Assembly: GCF_016862175.1 (NCBI RefSeq) | Contig: NZ_BOML01000057.1 | Span: forward strand, 62,001-126,000 | DNA length: 64,000 bases | Origin: Paractinoplanes durhamensis | Lineage (GTDB): Bacteria > Actinomycetota > Actinomycetes > Mycobacteriales > Micromonosporaceae | Direction: 5' to 3' | Shown here: positions 49,229-57,701 of the stretch, one piece after another | Layout: each line of letters starts with the position of its first letter | Numbering within the stretch: position 1 is the first letter of the stretch | Notes under the pieces: model-generated | The model's input: only the letters and a program-made list of their open reading frames with translations | Databases searched by the model: none | Told to the model about the DNA's origin: nothing | Position numbers and translations under genes: made by a program

Positions 49229-50607
49229 CCCGGCGCCGGCCCGCCCGGGCCGCCCGCACGCGCCTCGACCAGGGCGATCTCGCGCAGCAGGTGCCATTCG
49301 CTGCCGTGCCGGCCGCCGAGCATCGCGCCGATCGGCAGGCCGTCGGCGACCAGCACCGGGACGCTGACGGCCGGCATGCCGGCGATGTTGTACATCGGGG
49401 TGAACGGCATGAACCGGGTCATCGCGTCGAAGTTGACCGCCTCGTCGGGTGACGCCCGGAACGCGCCGCGGCGTTGCGGCGGTTGGCCGAGGGTCGGGGT
49501 GACCAGCAGGTCGACCGCGTCGAAGACCATCTCGTCGAGCATCCGGGCCACGCCGCGGAACATGGTCAGGCACTCGTGCAGGCGCTCGCCGGAGACTCCC
49601 CGGCCGCGCTCGCGCATCCAGCGGGTGAACGCCTCCAGGTCGTCCTCGTCGTCGACCTCGAACGCGGCCGCCACCACCGACCAGGCGTCCCGGAACGCGT
49701 CGGCGACCGCGACGTCCTTGCCGAGGTCGACCGGGATCACCTCGTGCCCGGCCTCGGCCAGGCGGGCGGCGAGTGTCTCGGCCGCCTTGCGGCAGTCCGG
49801 GTCGACCTCGAGGTCGGGCAGCATCGGTTCGGTGGACAGGCCGATCCGCAGCGGCGACGGCGGCTCCGCGTACGGACGCGGAGCGGTCATGTCGCCGGTC
49901 ACCGACCCGGCGATCGTGGCGAGCAGGGCGGCCGCGTCGTGCGCCGTCCGCGTCAGGACCCCCGGGGTGGAGAGCCCGGTGACCGCCGGATCGGACGGGC
50001 CGTTGCTGACCGTGCCGTTGCTCGGGCGTACGCCGATCAGCCCGCAGCAGGACGCCGGCGTCCGCACCGACCCGCCGGCGTCGGTGCCGAGCGCCATCGG
50101 CGCGAGCCCGGCACTGACCGCGGCGGCCGAGCCGCCGCTGGAGCCGCCCGGGGTGAACTCGGACCGCCAGGGATTGACCGTGGCGGCGCCGACCGCGTTC
50201 TCGCTGTGGCAGGGCAGCGCGAACTCCGGCAGGTGGGTCTTGCCGAGGATCGGCAGGTGGGCGGCGCGCAGGCGGGTGACCACGTTGTCGTCGCCGACCG
50301 CCTCGTCGCCGCGGGACGCACTCCCCCAGCCGGTCGGCACGTCCTCGACGTCGATGTTGTCCTTGACCGCCACCGGAACGCCGTGCAGCGGGCCGACCCC
50401 CTCCGGGCCGGCCGCCGCGAGCACCCGGTCGGCCCGGCGGGCCTGGCTCAGCGCCAGCTCCGCGGTCACCGTCGCGAACGCGCCGAGCCGGCCGTCGAGC
50501 CGGGCGATCCGGTCGAGGTGATGCACGGTGACCTCGGCCGACGTCACCGACCCGGCCCGGATGAGCGCGGCCAGGGCGGTGGCGGACAGCTCGTGCAGGG
50601 CCGTCAC
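49219..50607 (-). CDS. Amidase-signature family hydrolase
   Basis: 462 residues. The Ser-cisSer-Lys triad is visible: K82 in VAVKDNID, the cis-Ser in GGSSGGS (156/157) and nucleophile S180 in GTDAGGSVRTPA. It hydrolyses an amide bond; whether it is a processing enzyme of the pathway or a resistance or salvage enzyme is unknown. GTG 50607 was chosen because AAGGAG stands 7 bases upstream and the codon overlaps the preceding stop (GTGA). It is the last intact gene of the 56.7-49.2 kb operon. Confidence 0.9.
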   Translation of the reverse strand: MTALHELSATALAALIRAGSVTSAEVTVHHLDRIARLDGRLGAFATVTAELALSQARRADRVLAAAGPEGVGPLHGVPVAVKDNIDVEDVPTGWGSASRGDEAVGDDNVVTRLRAAHLPILGKTHLPEFALPCHSENAVGAATVNPWRSEFTPGGSSGGSAAAVSAGLAPMALGTDAGGSVRTPASCCGLIGVRPSNGTVSNGPSDPAVTGLSTPGVLTRTAHDAAALLATIAGSVTGDMTAPRPYAEPPSPLRIGLSTEPMLPDLEVDPDCRKAAETLAARLAEAGHEVIPVDLGKDVAVADAFRDAWSVVAAAFEVDDEDDLEAFTRWMRERGRGVSGERLHECLTMFRGVARMLDEMVFDAVDLLVTPTLGQPPQRRGAFRASPDEAVNFDAMTRFMPFTPMYNIAGMPAVSVPVLVADGLPIGAMLGGRHGSEWHLLREIALVEARAGGPGGPAPGWE

Positions 50608-51506
50608 GGCGTCTCCTTCTCGGTGTGGAGCTCGGCCTTCCGCTGCCTCCGCACAGCGGAAAGCCGGGCGATCGTCCGGCGCTGCCAGTTCTCGTCGTGC
50701 CCGGCACCGAGGCCGTCCTCGATGGCGTCGAGGTAGCCGGCCAGGTCGGCGGGCACCACCCCGGCGAACGGGATGGCCGGCTGCGGCACCATGTAGCTCT
50801 CCCACATCAGCGACGTACGCGGGAGCTCCGGCTTGGTGCCCGGGATGACCAGCGGGTCGAACCCGATCAGCCGCAGGTGACGCAGTGCCCCGTTCTCCCG
50901 GCTGTCGCCGATCATCAGCGGCCGGCCCATCGCCTGGGTGGTCCGGCCGAGCGCGAGGATCAGGTGCCACGGCACGCGCTCGCTGGTGCGGCCGGGTGGC
51001 ACGTCGCCGGCCCGGCAGAACCGCTTGATCTCGAAGACCTGCTGGGTGGTCAGGCCGGTGCCGGCGAACGGCGTCAGCAGGTCCACCCCGTGCGCGACCT
51101 CGACCGGGTAGCGCGTGCGGCGCGGGTCGTCGAGGCGGCGCGGCAGCAGGTCACGCGAGCCGAGCAGGCCGACGTAGCCGAGGATCCGGCCGTCCGCGTC
51201 GAGCACGACGGTGTGCACGACGGTGGCGTCCGGCGGCTCGGCGAGCAGCGCGGTCCGGCGGGCCAGCCGGGAGTCCATCATCGACAGGTCGACGAACTCG
51301 GCCAGCCGGAACCCGAAGACCGCCTGCAGGCAGCGCTCGTCGGCGACGTCGGCGCTGAAGCTGACCGTGGTGAGGTCGTCCCCCAGGCCCTCGATCACGC
51401 TGAGCACGCTGCTGCCGGCCAGCTCGGGCAGATCGGGATAGCGCAGCGAGCGGTGCAGGGTCACCAGCGCCCGGGAGTATTCGACGTCGAGCTCAGAAAT
51501 CGTCAT
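50604..51506 (-). CDS. GNAT-fold putative N-acyltransferase (LuxI/FeeM-like)
   Basis: A 300-residue protein with no sure family. What is seen: VFGFRLAEFVDLS near residue 63, DADGRILGYVGLL as a GNAT-like central strand, VFEIKRFCRAGDV near residue 157 and later LRLIGFDPLVIPG. The E-x-x-R-F pattern and order resemble acyl-homoserine-lactone synthases and N-acyl amino acid synthases, which share the GNAT fold. If right, it would join an acyl chain to an amine. The start overlaps the end of the acyl-CoA dehydrogenase gene by 14 bases, and the stop overlaps the amidase start by 4. Confidence 0.55.
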   Translation of the reverse strand: MTISELDVEYSRALVTLHRSLRYPDLPELAGSSVLSVIEGLGDDLTTVSFSADVADERCLQAVFGFRLAEFVDLSMMDSRLARRTALLAEPPDATVVHTVVLDADGRILGYVGLLGSRDLLPRRLDDPRRTRYPVEVAHGVDLLTPFAGTGLTTQQVFEIKRFCRAGDVPPGRTSERVPWHLILALGRTTQAMGRPLMIGDSRENGALRHLRLIGFDPLVIPGTKPELPRTSLMWESYMVPQPAIPFAGVVPADLAGYLDAIEDGLGAGHDENWQRRTIARLSAVRRQRKAELHTEKETP

Positions 51507-52722
51507 CGTCGTCGTCCTCGTCCCGGTACAGGCACTCGGTGATCGACAGCGCGAGCGCCTCGGGGGTGCCCTCGAAGATGCGGGTGCCGTACGAGTCGCG
51601 CAGCACCTTCTCCAGCCCGTACTCCTTCATGTAGCCGCGCGAGCCCATCAGCGCCACCGCGGCGCTCGCCGTCTCGATCGCCACCCGGTCAGCGAACAGC
51701 TTCGCCATCGCCGGCTCCTTCTCCGGCGCCGGCAGCTGGTTGTCGACCTGCACGGCGGCCCGCTGGTAGAGCAGCCGGGCGGCGTCCACGTTGACCGCCA
51801 TGTCGGCCAGCCGGCGGGCGGTCATCTGGTGCTCGCGCAGCAGCTTGCCGCCCTGGATCCGCTCCCCCGACCACGCGACGGCGGCCTCGAGGGCGTGCCG
51901 GGCGATGCCGGTGGAGATCGCCGCGACCGACGACCGCGCCATGTTGCCCTGCGCCACATTGATCGCGGTGCCCTCGCACTCGCCGCCGACCAGGTCCTCG
52001 ACCGGCACGAACACGTCGGTGAACCAGATCTCGCCGCCGAGGCAGTTGCGGTAGCCCATCTTGTCGAGCACGTCGCCACGGCGTACGCCCGGCGCATCAA
52101 GCGGAACCACGACGCAGGTCAGACCGGTCGCCCCGGGGTGACCCTCGAGGTTGGCATAGACCGCCGCGAAGGCGGCGACCGTGCCGTTGGTGATGAAGCG
52201 CTTGTGGCCGTTGAGAAGGTAGCCACCGTCGACCCGGCGCAGCGTGGTCCGCATCCGGGCGTCCGCGAAGTGCTGCGGGATCACCAGGTCGGTGCCGGCC
52301 TCCTCCTCGGCGACCGCGTTGCTGGCCAGCACGGCGCGCGGGCCGGAGAACTGCGCAAGATACCGCTCCTGCAGGACCGGGTCGCCGGTGAGCAGGACCG
52401 GGGTCTGGCCGAGCATGGTGGCGCCGAACGCGAGCGCGATGCCCGGGTCGGCCGCCGCCAGTTCCTCCATCGCCATCGTCACGCCGATCACGCCGACGCC
52501 GAGGCCGCCGAGGTCGCGCGGCAGCAGCGCCCGGGTCAGCCCGATGTCGTGACCGGCCTGGATCACCTCCCAGTCGAAGTCGTCGGCGGCCTGCTGGTCG
52601 AGCTCGATCGCCCGGGGCAGCACGACGTCCTGGGCGAACTCCCGGACCATCTCGACGAAGCTGCGCACCGAGCGCGGCGGCTCGTCGAAGTTGAGGTCGG
52701 GCTCGACGAAGGTCGAGGTCAT
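51493..52722 (-). CDS. Acyl-CoA dehydrogenase-family flavoenzyme
   Basis: 409 residues with the complete fold: N-terminal helices (FAQDVVLPRAIELDQQA), PRDLGGLGVGVIGVTMAMEELAAADPGIALAFG, the strand NGHKRFITNGTVAAF and the C-terminal helical domain ending GSRGYMKEYGLEKVLRDSYGTRIFEGTPEAL. The catalytic Glu position falls in this last segment (IFEGT). It should oxidise an acyl chain on CoA or a carrier. The tail is a run of Asp (DEDDDDDDF) that overlaps the start of the next gene. ATG overlaps the SCP2 stop (ATGA). Confidence 0.9.
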   Translation of the reverse strand: MTSTFVEPDLNFDEPPRSVRSFVEMVREFAQDVVLPRAIELDQQAADDFDWEVIQAGHDIGLTRALLPRDLGGLGVGVIGVTMAMEELAAADPGIALAFGATMLGQTPVLLTGDPVLQERYLAQFSGPRAVLASNAVAEEEAGTDLVIPQHFADARMRTTLRRVDGGYLLNGHKRFITNGTVAAFAAVYANLEGHPGATGLTCVVVPLDAPGVRRGDVLDKMGYRNCLGGEIWFTDVFVPVEDLVGGECEGTAINVAQGNMARSSVAAISTGIARHALEAAVAWSGERIQGGKLLREHQMTARRLADMAVNVDAARLLYQRAAVQVDNQLPAPEKEPAMAKLFADRVAIETASAAVALMGSRGYMKEYGLEKVLRDSYGTRIFEGTPEALALSITECLYRDEDDDDDDF

Positions 52723-53105
52723 TTGACCACACCGTCCGCAAGCGCCGGGTAGCGGTCGAAGGCGGGCTGCAGGATCGGCACGAGCTCGAGGACCTTGGCC
52801 ACCTTGCCCTTGATCCGCACCTTGCCGAGGGCGACGGCGGCCGGCATCAGCAGGGTGCCGAGCCACAGCTTGTGGGCGGTGTCGCAGCTCATCTTGATGG
52901 TGACGGCCGCGTCCTCGGGAGCGTCCGCGCCGAGCCGGACCGAGCCGGGGCCGACGAAGATGACGCAGTCGGGCTTGGTGTGCACGAGCCGGACGGTCAG
53001 ACCCGCCGCGGCCAGCTTGTCGTTGAAGTTCTGGTCGGCGACGAGGATGTTGAACAGCTCTCCGAACACCGCGTACGCGGTCTCCGAATCCTGGTACGTG
53101 GACAC
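52719..53105 (-). CDS. SCP2-like sterol/lipid carrier protein
   Basis: 128 residues, SCP2 domain alone: VIFVGPGSVRLGADAPEDAAVTIKMSCDTAHKLWLG and a C-terminal GKVRIKGKVAKVLELVPILQPAF, the hydrophobic tunnel region. Such proteins bind acyl or sterol ligands. Here it probably holds a lipid intermediate for the acyl-CoA dehydrogenase with which it is translationally coupled. Confidence 0.82.
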   Translation of the reverse strand: MSTYQDSETAYAVFGELFNILVADQNFNDKLAAAGLTVRLVHTKPDCVIFVGPGSVRLGADAPEDAAVTIKMSCDTAHKLWLGTLLMPAAVALGKVRIKGKVAKVLELVPILQPAFDRYPALADGVVK

Positions 53106-53138
53106 AGTGATCCCTCCGAGTTGTCGATTTCCAAAGAA

Positions 53139-54038
53139 TTAGCGGCGTACGGCGAGCAGCAGCCGGGCGGCCTCGACCGGCTGGCGGAGCCGGTCGCGCA
53201 GGCGCGCGGACCACGGCATGGTGAGAGCGTGGACGTCGACACCGGCCGAGGACGGCACCGGCCGGCCGGTGACCAGGCGGGCGGTGATGGTGGCGGCGAT
53301 GACCCCGAACATGTCGGCCGCCTGCACCAGCTGCGGGAAGGTGAACTCCTTCGCCCCGAGCCCGGTGCGGATCAGGGCGAGCAGGTCGCGCGGGACCTTG
53401 GTGGCCGGGATGAGCTTGGCGAGCAGCCCCCACATCGGCATCTCGTCGAGCTGCCGGCGGGTCACCGCGCCGTCGAAGATCTGCCGGTCGATGCGGTAGT
53501 CGTAGACCCGCACGTATTGCGTGGCGGACATGTCCCAGCCGGTCATCAGCGGCAGCCGGCGCTCCCGGACCCGCTCGTGCAGCAGGCCCTTGGCCCGCAG
53601 CCCGGACGGCGTGGTCACGTCGACCCCGTCGATGACGACCTGGATCCCGTCGAGCAGCCGGTCGACGGTGGCGTCGCCGACGCCCACCTCGACCACCTCC
53701 ACCTCGGCGTGCGGGTTGATCGCCCGCACCCGGTCGGCGGCGACGGCCGCCTTGTTGCGGCCCAGGTCGTCGACGGTGGCGTTCTGCCGGTTGAGGTTGG
53801 TCAGCTCGTAGGTGCCGGGGTCGGTCAGCACGAAGCGCCGGAAGCCGAGCCGCACGAGCGGTTCCACCGCGGCGCCGCCGATCGAGCCGCACCCGGCCAC
53901 CAGGATCTTGGCGGCGCCGATCCGCGCCTGGTCCTCGGGGCTGATCACCCCGTGGTTGCGGGCGGTGAAGACCGCCTGGAACTCCTCGGCGGTGAGCGCG
54001 CGGGCCGCGGCGGGCGTGGCGATCTCGAAGTCGGTCAT
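53139..54038 (-). CDS. ThiF/E1-like adenylyltransferase without catalytic Cys
   Basis: 299 residues. The E1-type Rossmann core is clear: KILVAGCGSIGGAAVEPLVRLG (ATP loop), LTDPGTYELTNLNRQ (Asp and Arg finger), LGRNKAAVAADRVRAINPH and VVIDGVDVTT. The only Cys is in the ATP loop; the zinc CxxC pairs and the thioester Cys of ThiF/MoeB are absent. It should therefore form an acyl-adenylate but not a thioester, as in MccB-like or TcdA-like enzymes. Its C-terminal ~120 residues are unlike the classic E1 tail. The start overlaps the MFS stop (ATGA). Confidence 0.85.
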   Translation of the reverse strand: MTDFEIATPAAARALTAEEFQAVFTARNHGVISPEDQARIGAAKILVAGCGSIGGAAVEPLVRLGFRRFVLTDPGTYELTNLNRQNATVDDLGRNKAAVAADRVRAINPHAEVEVVEVGVGDATVDRLLDGIQVVIDGVDVTTPSGLRAKGLLHERVRERRLPLMTGWDMSATQYVRVYDYRIDRQIFDGAVTRRQLDEMPMWGLLAKLIPATKVPRDLLALIRTGLGAKEFTFPQLVQAADMFGVIAATITARLVTGRPVPSSAGVDVHALTMPWSARLRDRLRQPVEAARLLLAVRR

Positions 54039-55570
54039 CGTGCCTCCCCGACCAGGACCGGCGCGTCCGCGGCGGTCGTGACCCGGGCCGGGACCCAGAT
54101 CAGGGTGGCGACCGCGCCGGCGAGCAGCACGCCGATCGCCGCCCAGAGCGTGACGTGCATGGCCCCGACGTAGGCGTCGCGGGCCTGAGCGGCCAGCTCC
54201 GGGGACTTCCCGCCCAGCGCCAGCAGGGTGCCGCCGAGCGAGTCGCCGGCCCGGTCCCGGATCTGCTCGGGGAGCACGTTGAGCACGTCGGTGGCCCGGT
54301 CGCGGTAGGCGATCGAGAGGACCGAACCCATGATCGCGACCCCGAGCGCCGCGCCCACCTGGCGGACGGTGTTGTTGACCGCGCCGCCCACCCCGGCCTT
54401 CTGCGCCGGGACCGCGGACATCGCGAGCGACGTGGTGGCGCCCATCACGAAGCCCATGCCGAGACCGGCCACGAACAGGCTCACCTCGAGCTGCCAGAGC
54501 GGCGACGTCGCGGTGGCCAGCAGCAGCCCGACGAAGGAGAGCGCGAGCAGTAGCAGACCGGTCGTCACGGTGATCCGGAAACCGAGCCGGCGCACCGCGG
54601 CGGCGCTGCCGACCGCCGAGAAGACGCTGCCGAACGCGACCGGGAGCAGGATCAGGCCCAGCTCCAGCGGCGAGTGGCCGAGCACCAGCTGCACGTAGAA
54701 GACGAGCAGGAAGGTGCCGCCGGTGAGGGCGAAGAACGCGAGCGAGATCGCACTCGTGCCGCCGGCGAACGCCGGGCTGCGGAACAGCTGCACGTCCAGC
54801 ACCGGGTGCGCGGTGCGCCGCTCGACCAGGATCAGCACGACCACCACCAGCAGGCCGAGCGCGATCATGCCGGCCGACGCGGGGGCGAACCAGTCGTTCT
54901 TCTCGCCGGCCCGGATCACGCCGTAGACCACCGCGCCGATCGCGGCGGTGGAGAGCAGCAGGCCGGGCAGGTCGAGATGGAACTCGGCGTCGGAGCGGGA
55001 CTCCCGCACGGTCACGAAGAGCAGCGCCACGCAGATCACCGCCACCGGCACGTTGATCAGGAAGACCGAACCCCACCAGAAGTGCTGGAGCAGCACGCCG
55101 CCGAGGATCGGGCCGAACGCGACCGACAGGCCGCCGAGCGCGGCCCAGATGCCCATGGCCCGGCCCTGGTCCTTCTCCGGGATGGCGTTCTTGATGATGG
55201 CCAGGGTCGCCGGGGGCACGACGGCGCCGCCGATGCCCATGATGGACCGCCACAGGATGAGCGAGCCCGGCGAATCGGCCCAGGCGGCGAACCCGGAGGC
55301 CACCGCGAAGATCACCAAACCGATGGCGAGCGTACGTCGTCGGCCCCACCGGTCGGCGATGACGCCGGCCGTGAACATCAGCGACGCGTACACCAAAATG
55401 TAGGAGTCGAGGGCCCACTGGAGCTGGGAGTTGTTGGCGTTCAGGCCTTCCTGGATCGCCTGCAGCGCCACGTTGAGGATGGTGTTGTCCATCATCACCA
55501 TGAGGAAGCAGGCGCCGACGACCACCAGCAGGAGACCCTGCCGGTTTGTCTTCGTCGATATCTCCGACAT
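54035..55570 (-). CDS. MFS exporter, DHA2 (14-helix) type
   Basis: 511 residues with 14 hydrophobic helices. DHA2 motifs: MMDNTILNVALQAIQ in helix 1, GVIADRWGRRRTLAIG (motif A) and WGSVFLINVPVAVI (motif C region near helix 5). These are drug or metabolite exporters of the plasma membrane. Placement in the middle of the operon points to export of the pathway product or self-protection. Confidence 0.92.
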   Translation of the reverse strand: MSEISTKTNRQGLLLVVVGACFLMVMMDNTILNVALQAIQEGLNANNSQLQWALDSYILVYASLMFTAGVIADRWGRRRTLAIGLVIFAVASGFAAWADSPGSLILWRSIMGIGGAVVPPATLAIIKNAIPEKDQGRAMGIWAALGGLSVAFGPILGGVLLQHFWWGSVFLINVPVAVICVALLFVTVRESRSDAEFHLDLPGLLLSTAAIGAVVYGVIRAGEKNDWFAPASAGMIALGLLVVVVLILVERRTAHPVLDVQLFRSPAFAGGTSAISLAFFALTGGTFLLVFYVQLVLGHSPLELGLILLPVAFGSVFSAVGSAAAVRRLGFRITVTTGLLLLALSFVGLLLATATSPLWQLEVSLFVAGLGMGFVMGATTSLAMSAVPAQKAGVGGAVNNTVRQVGAALGVAIMGSVLSIAYRDRATDVLNVLPEQIRDRAGDSLGGTLLALGGKSPELAAQARDAYVGAMHVTLWAAIGVLLAGAVATLIWVPARVTTAADAPVLVGEAR

Positions 55571-55585
55571 CGTCGGTGGTCCTTA

Positions 55586-56707
55586 CTACTCGGGGACGGA
55601 AGGGCCGCGCAGCGGGTGGCCCGCCGTCACTAAGCCGTCCGGGTCGGTGCGGAAGATCGGCCGGTGCACGTGCGACCTCGGGAGCCGGTCGGCGGTCGAG
55701 CGGCGCAGGTCGGGCACCGCGAAGGTGCGGCGCAGCCAGCGGTCATGCCCGTCGTACTGGGCGGTGAAGCCGGTCCGGCCGTGCACCGCCTTGTCGTTGT
55801 CGACGATCAGCAGGTCGCCGGACTCCAGCACGTGGCCGACCAGGTGGGTCAACAAGGCCCGCTGGAGGCTGGCGAGAGCGCGCCGGCCCTCCGGGTCCTC
55901 GGAGACCATCGCGTGGAAGTCGACGCAGAGGTCGGGGTCGGTCGGCGAGCCGCTCAGCACCGGGACCGGCCCGGCGTAGAGATCTTCCCGATCGCCCACG
56001 AACGAGCTGGCCAGCCGGATGTGGAAGAGCGGCCGGCTGAGCACCGTGCGGGTGCCGCCGTCGAGCGCGGCCAGCGACCGGCCGATGCCGCTGGCCAGGG
56101 TGAGGGCGGTGCGCTCCTGGTCGGGCCGGAGACCGAGCAGGCTGATGAACCGCGGCCGCTGCGGGTGGAAGCCGTCCTCGGTGTGCAGCTCGAGGAAGCA
56201 GCTGCCCGAGTTTTCCTGACGTTTCTCGGCACCGGGCATCGGCACCACGTCCTGGATGATGCGGCCGGCTTTCTCATCGGCGTACGAAATGATGTCGCCC
56301 AGGATGTTCATCACGGCCAGCTGGACCATCGAGCTGACCCGGAGCCCCTGCCAGTCGTCGTCGAAGTTGCCGCCGTGCGGCGTGAGCGGCAGCGGGTCGT
56401 CGATCGGCAGGTTGCGGATGAGCAGCGCGCCGTCGGCGTTGCTCCGGTAGCGGAACTCGGTGAGCGCCTGCACCAGGCGCTCGGGGCCGCCGCGCAGCAT
56501 GCGCAGTTTGATGTCGACCATCAGGTCGCCATCGTCCAGGTGCAGCCCGGTCGGCCGGTCCGCATGGCGGGTCGCCAGGTCGAGCGCGACCTCCCGCAAG
56601 CACTCCCGCTCGTCGTCGCCGAGCGTCAGCGCCGCGTCCGCCGCCGGCCGGACCGGCCACGCACGGCCGTCGGCGTCGGTCACCGAGGCAAGGCCAGATG
56701 TCACCAC
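55586..56707 (-). CDS. Fe(II)/2-oxoglutarate oxygenase (AsnO/VioC-like)
   Basis: 373 residues. The facial triad is in LELHTEDGFHP (H175, E177) and DNDKAVHGRTGF (H309), and the 2-oxoglutarate Arg in DRWLRRTFAV (~R326). HTEDxFHPxRP is the signature of the clavaminate-synthase-like amino acid hydroxylases AsnO, VioC and OrfP, which hydroxylate Asn or Arg at C-beta. The substrate is probably an amino acid or amino-acid-derived unit. GTG 56707 follows GGGGGAG by 5 bases. First gene of the operon, with a CTGAT-N4-ATCAG dyad upstream. Confidence 0.87.
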   Translation of the reverse strand: MVTSGLASVTDADGRAWPVRPAADAALTLGDDERECLREVALDLATRHADRPTGLHLDDGDLMVDIKLRMLRGGPERLVQALTEFRYRSNADGALLIRNLPIDDPLPLTPHGGNFDDDWQGLRVSSMVQLAVMNILGDIISYADEKAGRIIQDVVPMPGAEKRQENSGSCFLELHTEDGFHPQRPRFISLLGLRPDQERTALTLASGIGRSLAALDGGTRTVLSRPLFHIRLASSFVGDREDLYAGPVPVLSGSPTDPDLCVDFHAMVSEDPEGRRALASLQRALLTHLVGHVLESGDLLIVDNDKAVHGRTGFTAQYDGHDRWLRRTFAVPDLRRSTADRLPRSHVHRPIFRTDPDGLVTAGHPLRGPSVPE

Positions 56708-56731
56708 GTATCTCCCCCGTGTCGCAGTCAG

Positions 56732-56745
56732 CTGATCTGAATCAG
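56732..56745. promoter_or_regulatory. MarR-like operator CTGAT-N4-ATCAG
   Basis: A perfect 5+5 inverted repeat, CTGATCTGAATCAG, lies 25 bases before the oxygenase start. Another ATCAG occurs at ~56761. The nearest regulator gene is MarR-type (57618 to 57136), so this is its most likely target site. Confidence 0.55.
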
Positions 56746-57135
56746 TTGCCTGTCTCCGCAATCAGGTTACATCAATGTGGACACTGCCAAACCCGCGCTA
56801 CTGTCCGCCAACCGACACGATCATGGGAGGTTGCGCAATACGTCGAAGGTCACCAATGAATTCGCCGGAAATGGGTTACCCAGGTCACAGAAACGCCGCG
56901 CTTCATCGGTCCGAGATGGACACGAAACTTTCCAGCAATCATGTTGACCTGCATAAACGTGGTCGAGGGCCGGATCGGCGGCCAGAGTCGTCGTCACGAC
57001 AGAGGCAAGGTTGCACGGCCGTGATATGCGCCTGCGCGACACCCGCTAATAGCTGCGTAAATAGACGTTCATTTAGATGGCCGGCGAACAGAATTCGCCC
57101 CTGCGGTTACCGGGGAAGAAAAGGAAACGGCCTAT
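56746..57135. other. Gene-free stretch between the MarR gene and the oxygenase operon
   Basis: About 390 bases with clearly lower G+C than its surroundings. Open frames exist on both strands (for example 56775-57230 plus, 56821-57042 minus) but their products are low-complexity, rich in Arg/Ser/Pro/Cys, with no ribosome sites and no family resemblance. It holds the promoter zone of the operon and perhaps an untranslated leader; nothing else was recognised. Confidence 0.6.
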
Positions 57136-57618
57136 TCAGGACGCGGCGCGGTCGGCTGAGCCGGGCTCGTCGAGGGCCCGGCCGGCCCGGCCGAGCAGGC
57201 CGCGCAGGGTGGCCAGCTCGGTCTCGGTGAACTCCTGCTCGTAGCGCTCGTCGACCCGCCGGGCCGCGGCGTCCGCCCGGGTCAGGAGGGCGACACCCTT
57301 GCGGGTGAGCACGAGCGCGGTGATCCGGGCGTGCACGGCCACTGGCAGCCGGGACGCGAGGCCGCGCTCGTCGAGGGTCGCCGTCACCACGCTCATCGAC
57401 TGCGGCGTGACCCGGCACAGGCGGGCGAGATGGGCACCGGACACGCCCGGGTTGCAGCGCAGCATGAGCATCGCCGTGTACTGCGTCGGGGTGAGGTCGA
57501 AGTCGGCGAGCACCTCGGTCTTGCGGGCGACCATCGCCGACGACGCGTGCTGCAGCAGGGTGCTGATCCGATTGTTGAGCTCACGCTGGCGTTCAGCATC
57601 CGCTTTACTGCTCGCCAC
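57136..57618 (-). CDS. MarR-family regulator of the adjacent operon
   Basis: 160 residues. The winged HTH: FDLTPTQYTAMLMLRCNPGVSGAHLARLCRVTPQSMSVVTATLDERGL, wing VHARITALVLTRKGVALL. GTG 57618 was chosen because AGGAGG stands 7 bases upstream. It precedes the seven-gene operon on the same strand after a long gap, and a MarR-shaped dyad lies before the first operon gene. It probably responds to the pathway product or a precursor. Confidence 0.87.
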   Translation of the reverse strand: MASSKADAERQRELNNRISTLLQHASSAMVARKTEVLADFDLTPTQYTAMLMLRCNPGVSGAHLARLCRVTPQSMSVVTATLDERGLASRLPVAVHARITALVLTRKGVALLTRADAAARRVDERYEQEFTETELATLRGLLGRAGRALDEPGSADRAAS

Positions 57619-57662
57619 GCGACGACCTCCTCGATGCATTCTCCCCGGCCGGAAAAGGATAA

Positions 57663-57693
57663 CCGGGCCGCGACGGGATACGTCGCGGCCCGG
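57663..57693 (-). terminator. Hairpin terminator of the S8 protease gene
   Basis: A perfect 13-bp stem (CCGGGCCGCGACG) with a GGATA loop, 8 bases beyond the protease stop. Confidence 0.75.
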
Positions 57694-57701
57694 CCGGGTG
57701 G

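Noticed and set aside
56775..57230. Possible 151-residue plus-strand gene in the gap before the oxygenase operon
   Set aside because: No ribosome site, no family, odd composition and overlap with the 3' end of the MarR gene.
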